A stretch of DNA of 12,498 nt from an uncultured bacterium (lineage in GTDB: Bacteria > Cyanobacteriota > Vampirovibrionia > Gastranaerophilales > Gastranaerophilaceae): the NCBI GenBank assembly GCA_900553845.1, contig USEW01000040.1, positions 1 through 12,498 on the forward strand, in the 5' to 3' direction. The position numbers were made by a program, and so were the translations under genes. Shown here in pieces: positions 7,630 through 12,498 of the stretch (positions are counted from its first letter, which is position 1; each line of letters begins with the position of its first letter). The notes under the pieces were generated by a model, which searched no databases, was not told the origin of the DNA, and worked only from the letters and a program-made list of their open reading frames with translations.

Positions 7630-7655
7630 CTTAACATATCTTAAACTTAACATAT
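7630..7655. repeat. Direct repeat CTTAACATAT upstream of the SFKG operon
   Basis: CTTAACATAT occurs exactly twice, at 7630-7639 and 7646-7655, with a third partial CTTAAA at 7640. It lies 28-53 bases upstream of the SFKG gene start, where a transcription factor would sit. The CTTAA core is like the cyanobacterial PHO-box repeat unit, but the spacing (16 bp between full copies) does not match its 11-bp period. A regulatory role is inference. Confidence 0.45.
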
Positions 7656-7693
7656 TGTAATTTGAATTCAAATACGTCTTACGATTTAAAATT

Positions 7694-7721
7694 TTGAAAA
7701 AATTTAAAACTTTAGTATAAT
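7694..7721 (+). promoter_or_regulatory. Sigma-70-type promoter of the ABC exporter operon
   Basis: TTGAAA (7694-7699) and a perfect TATAAT (7716-7721) are separated by 16 bp. Transcription would begin near 7728, giving a leader of about 73 nt with a GGAG ribosome site at 7786-7789. This is the best promoter match in the window. Confidence 0.65.
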
Positions 7722-7736
7722 TTTTGATTAATATAA

Positions 7737-7774
7737 ATTTGCAAATGTTAAAAGTTCGTGATACTTTGAAAGTA
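7737..7774. repeat. Two short palindromes in the ABC exporter leader
   Basis: ATTTGCAAAT (7737-7746) is a perfect 10-bp palindrome, and TACTTTGAAAGTA (7762-7774) is a 13-bp palindrome with a single central base. Both lie downstream of the predicted start point, so they could be repressor sites or small hairpins. They could also be AT-rich coincidences. Confidence 0.35.
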
Positions 7775-7800
7775 ATAATAATTTTGGAGATATAAACATA

Positions 7801-9630
7801 ATGAAATTAAAAAACACAGAAGCAAAAAATTCATTCCAGTATAGAATGTTATTAAATTCTGTATTTCCATATATCAAACCATATATGTCACGTATTGTGC
7901 TTGCTTTTTTTGTTGCTTTGCCTGTTGGTTTATTAGATGGTATTGTTGCTTTTTCATTAAAACCATATATGGATTATGTCGTCGGGCAAAAGAATTTAGA
8001 GTTCGCATTATTTCATCATAACTTTACTATAAGTTATTCAATTATTGCTGTTGTAATTCCTTTTGCAGTTGTTTTATTTGCAGTAATTCAGGGTGTATTA
8101 AGATATTTGAATGATTATCTTTCATCCTGGATAAGTCAAAAGATAACAAATGGAATCAAAATAGATTTATTTAGCAGGCTTGTTTATATGAACACTGCTT
8201 TTTATGATGAAAATTCATCTGGTGTTGTTATTACAAGATATTTAAGTGACCCGAATACAGCTGCAGTAAGCATCGTTGCAAGCATTCAGACTCTTATTGT
8301 AAGCTCGCTTGGAGCTTTAAGTTTAATCGGAGTTATGCTTTTTAGTTCTTGGAAACTTGCAATAATTGGCGTTCTTGTTTTATGCATTGCTTTTGTTCCT
8401 GTATTTTTAATTCGTAAACGAGTAAAACGTGCATCTAACAAAAATATGGTGATTGGTGGAGACATCACTACTAATTTCAACGAAACTTATTCTGGACATA
8501 AAGTTATGGCTTCATATGGACTGGAGTCTAGACAGCAAAAAATATTTGTTGATAAGATAAATGAAAGCTTTAATGTAAACATGTCTTTAACAAAAAGAGC
8601 AGGCTGGATGTCACCGTTAATGTATCTTATTGCTTCTATTGGTATTGCTATAGTTTTGGGATATGGAACAAGGCTTATAATCTCAAACCAAATGACTGCT
8701 GGCAGTTTTGCTTCTTTTGTAACGTCTCTTTTACTGTTATATAAACCGGTTAAAACACTTGGTGGAACATTAACAGGACTTCAAAATGTATTTGTATCGC
8801 TTGGACGTGTTTTTGAATTATTTGATTATGAATCTGAAATTAAAGAAAAAGAAAATCCAATTACTTTAAATTCAATCAATGAGAATATAACTTTTGAGCA
8901 TGTTAATTTTGAATATGTTGAAGGAACACCTGTTTTATCTGATTTTAATTTAGAAGTTAAAAAGAATGAAACAATTGCTATTGTTGGGAATTCAGGTGGT
9001 GGTAAATCAACACTTGTTAACCTTCTTCCAAGATTTTACGATGTTAAAAGCGGTGCTATAAAAATAGATGGTGTTGATATAAGAGATTTTACATTAACTT
9101 CTTTACGTAAAAATATTGCTTTCGTATTTCAGGATAATTTTTTATTTTCAGGAACAATACGTGAAAATATTTTAATGGGCAAACCTGAGGCAACTGTTGA
9201 TGAGCTTAATAAAGCTATTGAATATGCTCATTTTGAAGAAATGCTAGAAGAAATGCCTCAAGGTCTTGATACAATACTTGGAGAACGCGGCATGACACTA
9301 TCTGGCGGTCAAAGACAAAGAGTTGCAATTGCGCGTGCTATGATAAAAGATTCACCAATTATAATTTTGGATGAGGCAACTTCGGCCTTGGATAACAAAT
9401 CTGAAGCCATTGTCCAGAAGGCATTGGATAATTTAATTAAAAATAAAACAGTTTTTGTGATTGCTCATAGACTTTCAACTATTAAAAATGCAAACCGTAT
9501 AGCTGTTGTTAACGAAGGAAAGCTTGTAGAGCTAGGAACTCATGACGAGCTTATTAATATAAATAATGGACAGTACAAATTTTTGTATGATATGCAATTT
9601 AGTGAAAAACAACAGAATCTGGTTGTATAA
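7801..9630 (+). CDS. ABC exporter half-transporter, MsbA/lipid-exporter-like (permease-ATPase fusion)
   Basis: This 609-aa protein has an N-terminal six-helix type-I exporter domain (helices about 30-50, 78-100, 155-178, 183-203, 268-290, 298-315) and a C-terminal nucleotide-binding domain. The latter shows Walker A GNSGGGKST (396-404), Q-loop Gln444, signature LSGGQ (500-504), Walker B IIILDEA (520-526), D-loop SALD and H-loop His556. All ATPase residues are intact. It should work as a homodimer in the inner membrane, flipping or exporting lipids, glycolipids or other hydrophobic compounds. Length and layout match MsbA (about 580 aa), but the substrate cannot be read from sequence; multidrug export is an alternative. 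The ATG at 7801 has GGAG 11 bases upstream. It is first in an operon with the RhtB/LysE-type exporter, whose ribosome site starts right after this stop codon. Confidence 0.93.
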   Translation: MKLKNTEAKNSFQYRMLLNSVFPYIKPYMSRIVLAFFVALPVGLLDGIVAFSLKPYMDYVVGQKNLEFALFHHNFTISYSIIAVVIPFAVVLFAVIQGVLRYLNDYLSSWISQKITNGIKIDLFSRLVYMNTAFYDENSSGVVITRYLSDPNTAAVSIVASIQTLIVSSLGALSLIGVMLFSSWKLAIIGVLVLCIAFVPVFLIRKRVKRASNKNMVIGGDITTNFNETYSGHKVMASYGLESRQQKIFVDKINESFNVNMSLTKRAGWMSPLMYLIASIGIAIVLGYGTRLIISNQMTAGSFASFVTSLLLLYKPVKTLGGTLTGLQNVFVSLGRVFELFDYESEIKEKENPITLNSINENITFEHVNFEYVEGTPVLSDFNLEVKKNETIAIVGNSGGGKSTLVNLLPRFYDVKSGAIKIDGVDIRDFTLTSLRKNIAFVFQDNFLFSGTIRENILMGKPEATVDELNKAIEYAHFEEMLEEMPQGLDTILGERGMTLSGGQRQRVAIARAMIKDSPIIILDEATSALDNKSEAIVQKALDNLIKNKTVFVIAHRLSTIKNANRIAVVNEGKLVELGTHDELININNGQYKFLYDMQFSEKQQNLVV

Positions 9631-9641
9631 GAGGTCATTAT

Positions 9642-10268
9642 ATGTTTACGCTCAACAGCTTGTTTGTCTATATCTCAACTGTATGTTTATATGCTTTAAT
9701 GCCTGGTCCTGATCTCATTTTTATTATAACCCAGGGGATTACCAGAGGGAAAAAAGAAGCTATATATACATCACTAGGACTTGGCTCAGGATGTTTAATT
9801 CACTCAACGCTTGCATCTTTTGGAATAGCATTGGTTTTTCAGAAATCAGTCTTTGCATTTAATACATTAAAATGTTTTGGCGTTTTATATTTATTTTATC
9901 TTGCAATAAAAACATATATAAATGCATCTAAAGTTAATAATGATAATATGGAAAATAAATTTAAAAGTGGCTATCAAAAAGGTTTGTTGATGAATCTTTT
10001 AAATCCTAAAGTTATTTTATTTTTCCTTGCTTTTTTACCTCAATTTGTTCCAAGTCATATAAATTATTCTTATATGGGAATTTACATGTTTATTCTTGGA
10101 ATTATATTTATGATTGTTTCAACTTGTGTTTTTTGTGTAGTTTCAATTTTATCTTCTTTTTTAAACAAAATCTTAATGTCAAATGCTAGGATCATGGTTA
10201 CAGTCAATAAAATAAGTGCTTTTATTCTGGTTTGTTTGGCGATATTTCTTGCTTTTGCTAAAGTTTAA
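9642..10268 (+). CDS. RhtB/LysE-family amino-acid exporter
   Basis: A 208-aa membrane protein with about six hydrophobic segments. The family signature PGPD is at 21-24, followed by a charged loop (TRGKKEA) and a glycine-rich helix. A second conserved segment, NPKVILFFLAFLPQF, is at about 121-135. Length is typical for RhtB/LysE transporters (around 205 aa), which export amino acids such as homoserine, threonine or lysine, or related metabolites, by proton antiport. The specific substrate is unknown. The start ATG at 9642 has GAGG seven bases upstream, lying directly after the ABC exporter stop with an 11-bp gap, so the two genes are surely co-transcribed and probably coupled. A T8 run follows at 10281-10288, but no hairpin precedes it. 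Confidence 0.92.
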   Translation: MFTLNSLFVYISTVCLYALMPGPDLIFIITQGITRGKKEAIYTSLGLGSGCLIHSTLASFGIALVFQKSVFAFNTLKCFGVLYLFYLAIKTYINASKVNNDNMENKFKSGYQKGLLMNLLNPKVILFFLAFLPQFVPSHINYSYMGIYMFILGIIFMIVSTCVFCVVSILSSFLNKILMSNARIMVTVNKISAFILVCLAIFLAFAKV

Positions 10269-10296
10269 ATATATTTACAATTTTTTTTAACTACTA

Positions 10297-10327
10297 TTGA
10301 CTGATAGTTGCTATCAGGATGTAAAAT
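10297..10327 (+). promoter_or_regulatory. MerR-type promoter/operator for the flavodoxin operon
   Basis: TTGACT (10297-10302) and TAAAAT (10322-10327) each match consensus at 5 of 6 positions but are separated by 19 bp. A perfect dyad, CTGATAG-TTG-CTATCAG (10301-10317), occupies the spacer. A long spacer plus an internal dyad is the hallmark of promoters activated by MerR-family regulators, and the mer promoter has the same -35 hexamer and spacer length. A further ACTAT at 10293 repeats the half-site. The start point would fall near 10334, just before the ribosome site. No MerR gene is in the window. Confidence 0.6.
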
Positions 10328-10335
10328 TTAAATAC

Positions 10336-10342
10336 AAGGAGG
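10336..10342 (+). promoter_or_regulatory. Consensus ribosome binding site deciding the flavodoxin start
   Basis: A perfect AAGGAGG lies five bases before the ATG at 10348. It rules out the in-frame TTG at 10297, which belongs to the -35 element and has no ribosome site. Confidence 0.85.
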
Positions 10343-10347
10343 TTTGT

Positions 10348-10914
10348 ATGAATAAAATTTTATTATTAATAATAGTATTTTTAATAGCAGGGATTGGCTT
10401 ATATAAAGCATCAGCTTCTGTTTTTGGAAAGGATATTAAAATGAGCGATAAAAAGGTTTTAATTGCATATTATTCACACTCAGGCAACACAAAAGCCGTA
10501 GCAGAAAAAATTAAAACTATAACTAATGGACATTTATTTGAGATAAGACCGGTTAAAGCTTATCCAAATGATTATAATACTCTTGTAAACCTTGCGAAAA
10601 ATGAGAAACAAAATGATATAAAACCTGAAATTGTTGATAATGTTGATGTTGAAAATTATGATATAATTTTTGTTGGGACACCCGTTTGGTGGTATACAAT
10701 GGCACCTCCTGTTAAAACATTTTTAACTCAAAATGATTTTAAAGGTAAAATAATAGTTCCATTCTGTACCCACGGTGGAGGCGGTGAATCTTCAACTTAT
10801 TCAGATATAAAAAAACTTGCTTTTCAGGCAAAAGTGATGGAAGGATTTACAACATACGAAAATTCAGCCAAAATAACAGATATTGAAAAATGGATTAATG
10901 GTTTAAATTTATAA
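10348..10914 (+). CDS. Flavodoxin-like FMN protein with N-terminal signal/anchor
   Basis: A 188-aa protein. Residues 4-19 form a hydrophobic helix after a single Lys, followed by KASAS, so this is either a Sec signal (possible cleavage after Ala-Ser-Ala) or an N-in membrane anchor. The flavodoxin domain starts about residue 36. The phosphate-binding loop is SHSGNT (43-48), the flavin-contacting loop TPVWWYTMAP (111-120) and the third loop THGGGG (141-146), as in the flavodoxin_4 type. It should carry one or two electrons on FMN. An internal ATG at codon 32 (10441) has its own AAAGGA seven bases upstream and would give a 157-aa soluble form. It is first gene of the operon, 13 bp before the aldo/keto reductase. 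The partner reductase is not identified; its neighbours suggest the Fe-S proteins downstream. Confidence 0.88.
   Translation: MNKILLLIIVFLIAGIGLYKASASVFGKDIKMSDKKVLIAYYSHSGNTKAVAEKIKTITNGHLFEIRPVKAYPNDYNTLVNLAKNEKQNDIKPEIVDNVDVENYDIIFVGTPVWWYTMAPPVKTFLTQNDFKGKIIVPFCTHGGGGESSTYSDIKKLAFQAKVMEGFTTYENSAKITDIEKWINGLNL
10428..10433 (+). promoter_or_regulatory. Internal ribosome binding site for a possible short flavodoxin
   Basis: AAAGGA sits seven bases before the in-frame ATG at 10441, precisely between the hydrophobic segment and the flavodoxin domain. Initiation here would yield a cytosolic protein without the signal/anchor. Confidence 0.4.
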
Positions 10915-10927
10915 AAAGAGGTAGAAA

Positions 10928-12169
10928 ATGAAACGCAGAGAGTTTATAATTAATTCAACGTTGGCACTTGGCGGTATGGCATTTTTAACAGGATGCACAA
11001 AAGAGATTAAAAAATCAGACAACCAGGTTGTAAGAAGAAAATTTCATAATACAGATATGCCTTTAATTGCGCTAGGATGTATGCGGCTTCCTATGCGTGA
11101 TGATAAGATAGATATGATTGAGCTTGATAAAATGGTTGAATATTCAATGGAACATGGCGCAAATTATTTTGACACAGCTTATATGTACGTCGATGGCAAA
11201 AGTGAAAATGCAATTGGTGAAGTACTTAAAAAATATCCAAGAGAAAGCTATATTCTTGCTGACAAATGTCCTGCCTATCTTGTAAAATCTCAATCTGATG
11301 TGAGAAAACTTTGTCAAGAACAGTTGAAAAAATGTCAGGTTAAATATTTTGACAATTATATGGTTCATAATATTAATAAAAATACTTTGAGTAACTATCG
11401 GGATAATAACATGTATGACGAACTTGTCAAACTTAAAAATGAAGGTATTGTAAGGCATATCGGATTTTCTTTTCATGGTGATCCCAAAATGCTTAAAGAG
11501 GTTATCAAAGAACATAAATGGGATTTTTGTCAGCTTCAATTGAATTACCTTGACTGGGAAGTTGTAAATGCTGACGAGCTATACAATATTGCAGAAGAAG
11601 CTAATATTCCTGTAATTGTTATGGAACCGTTAAGAGGCGGAGTTTTATGCAATCTTCCGGATAAAGCTGCACAAACACTTAAAGAGCAATGTCCAGGTGA
11701 CACTCAGGCCTCTTTTGGCTTACGTTTTGCTGCAGGAAAAGAGAAAGTTTTTACGGTTTTAAGTGGAATGAGCAATCTTAAGCAGGTGCAGGAAAATGTT
11801 GATACTTTTATAAATTACCGGGCTTTTACAGATAAAGAGGAAAAAGTAGCACAAGATATTGTAAGGATTATTCAGTCACAAGGCGCAATTAGCTGCACAG
11901 CCTGCAAATATTGTCTTGAAGTTTGCCCAAGAGGTATAAATATCCCTGCAATTTTTGGACTTTATAATATTTATAAAGGAAGTACGCAGAAAAGTAAAAA
12001 CTTTCTTTTTACCTACAATTATAAAGCACTTGATGAATCAACAAGAGCTGATAAATGTGTAGACTGCAAATTATGTATCAAGAATTGCCCTCAAAACTTA
12101 GATATCCCCAAACTTTTAAAAGAAGTAGAAAACACTGTTTCAAAGGTTGAAAAGGAAATGACAAAATGA
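10928..12169 (+). CDS. Aldo/keto reductase with twin-arginine lipoprotein signal and two C-terminal [4Fe-4S] motifs
   Basis: A 413-aa protein. The N-terminus MKRREFIINS has a twin-arginine motif, then a hydrophobic stretch and a lipobox LTGC with Cys23, so it looks like a Tat-exported lipoprotein. The aldo/keto reductase barrel (about 38-300) keeps the catalytic tetrad as Asp82, Tyr87, Lys113 and His147. A ferredoxin-like tail has two CxxCxxCxxxCP motifs (Cys323, 326, 329, 333 and Cys377, 380, 383, 387) for two [4Fe-4S] clusters. Barrel plus ferredoxin tail is a known AKR subtype; the substrate is unknown. The clusters suggest electrons come from or go to a protein partner rather than only NADPH. 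AAGAGG lies six bases before the ATG. The stop overlaps the start of the next gene (ATGA), so the two are translationally coupled. Flavodoxin upstream and a membrane Fe-S protein downstream are the likely partners (inference). Confidence 0.92.
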   Translation: MKRREFIINSTLALGGMAFLTGCTKEIKKSDNQVVRRKFHNTDMPLIALGCMRLPMRDDKIDMIELDKMVEYSMEHGANYFDTAYMYVDGKSENAIGEVLKKYPRESYILADKCPAYLVKSQSDVRKLCQEQLKKCQVKYFDNYMVHNINKNTLSNYRDNNMYDELVKLKNEGIVRHIGFSFHGDPKMLKEVIKEHKWDFCQLQLNYLDWEVVNADELYNIAEEANIPVIVMEPLRGGVLCNLPDKAAQTLKEQCPGDTQASFGLRFAAGKEKVFTVLSGMSNLKQVQENVDTFINYRAFTDKEEKVAQDIVRIIQSQGAISCTACKYCLEVCPRGINIPAIFGLYNIYKGSTQKSKNFLFTYNYKALDESTRADKCVDCKLCIKNCPQNLDIPKLLKEVENTVSKVEKEMTK

Positions 12170-12456
12170 TAAGCGCGTTTTGTATAAGACTTTCAGCAGC
12201 CATTATATTCCTTATCCTTGCAATTTTAGGTATAAAAGGTATATTTTATCCTGTAAAGGTTTTTGATATTCAGTTTTTACCTCTTTTTGAAAGAATTATT
12301 ATTGATTTTTCAACTGCTGCATTATTGTTATTTTTAGCTTTGTTTTTTCTGACTTTGTTATTTGGAAGGTTTTATTGTTCATTATTTTGCCCACTTGGTA
12401 TAATACAGGAAGCTTTTATAATTATATCCAATAAAAAAATAAAAAAGGATATATAA
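12166..12456 (+). CDS. NapH/NosR-like membrane Fe-S protein, N-terminal part; frame lost at a slippery A-run, continues past window
   Basis: The frame encodes 96 aa, with two membrane helices (about 9-26 and 48-66) and then GRFYCSLFCPLG (67-78). This CxxxCP segment on the membrane face is typical of the NapH/NosR/CcoG polyferredoxin-like family (Fer4_5). Family members are several hundred residues long, so 96 aa is only the beginning. The frame stops at TAA 12454, but the -1 frame reads on as KKGYIKNYAFKYFILAIVM to the window edge, an excellent next membrane segment. The switch can occur at A AAA AAG (12441-12447), which lies in the correct phase. Start ATG at 12166 overlaps the upstream stop by 4 nt, with AAAGGA nine bases before. 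It could pass electrons across the membrane to the aldo/keto reductase and flavodoxin (inference). A real frameshift mutation, programmed frameshifting and a missing A in the assembly are all possible. Confidence 0.7.
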   Translation: MISAFCIRLSAAIIFLILAILGIKGIFYPVKVFDIQFLPLFERIIIDFSTAALLLFLALFFLTLLFGRFYCSLFCPLGIIQEAFIIISNKKIKKDI

Positions 12457-12498
12457 AGAATTATGCTTTTAAATACTTTATATTGGCAATTGTAATGG
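12435..12498 (+). CDS. -1 frame continuation of the NapH-like gene (partial, runs off the right edge)
   Basis: Open from just after a stop at 12432-12434 to the end of the window. It encodes a basic loop followed by a hydrophobic helix (NYAFKYFILAIVM), which is what should follow the CxxxCP segment in this family. There is no separate start codon with a ribosome site, so it is read as the continuation of the gene at 12166 rather than a new gene. Confidence 0.55.
12441..12447 (+). promoter_or_regulatory. Candidate -1 ribosomal frameshift site A AAA AAG
   Basis: The heptamer falls in the required phase for the upstream frame (A, AAA, AAG). It is the sequence used by bacterial dnaX and several insertion sequences. 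Slippage would join the two halves of the NapH-like protein. No stimulating stem-loop is visible in the 50 bases that remain. An AGGAAG lies 28 bases upstream, further than the usual 10-14, so support is partial. Confidence 0.4.

Noticed and set aside
10269..10296. Terminator after the RhtB/LysE gene at the T8 run
   Set aside because: No stem-loop precedes the T-run, so intrinsic termination is not supported.
11144..11539. 131-codon antisense open frame inside the aldo/keto reductase gene
   Set aside because: It lies entirely opposite a well-supported gene, is rich in Phe/Ile from AT-rich antisense codons and has no recognisable domain.

Overview
AT-rich bacterial DNA with short intergenic gaps and clear Shine-Dalgarno sites. 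The best guess for the source is a gut Candidatus Gastranaerophilales (Melainabacteria/Vampirovibrionia, the non-photosynthetic sisters of cyanobacteria). This rests on the low GC content and on two lineage-flavoured proteins: one opening MGMAASQARLLSITARK, and one with an N-terminal VSFKG motif. Both are recalled from memory, not searched. There are no rRNA, tRNA, CRISPR or IS signals.

Left part (1-3883). A membrane-anchored serine hydrolase of the class A beta-lactamase fold runs in from beyond the left edge. It converges on gyrB (minus strand), and a hairpin with a U-tract toward the minus strand lies between them. gyrB is the long form, with the extra domain inside the TOPRIM half. A 204-bp AT-rich gap then separates gyrB from a divergent gene.

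Middle part (3884-7800). A single-domain AAA+ ATPase with a disordered, coiled-coil and hydrophobic N-terminus faces a three-gene minus-strand operon. The operon encodes a small SFKG-motif protein, a HEAT-like repeat protein (8-nt overlap with the first) and a 428-aa protein with helical ends and a variable middle. The ATPase and the first operon gene share an N-terminal SFK(A)G motif, so they may belong to one lineage-specific system of unknown job. The operon is followed by an intergenic region holding direct repeats, palindromes and a strong promoter pointing right.

Right part (7801-12498). An MsbA-like ABC exporter and an RhtB/LysE-type exporter form a two-gene operon. A second operon then starts at a promoter with MerR-type architecture (19-bp spacer filled by a dyad). 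It encodes a flavodoxin with an N-terminal signal/anchor, an aldo/keto reductase with a twin-arginine lipoprotein signal and two [4Fe-4S] motifs, and a NapH-like membrane Fe-S protein. Read together they look like an envelope-located electron-transfer module. The last gene is broken in frame exactly at an A AAA AAG slippery heptamer, and its continuation is open in the -1 frame to the window edge.
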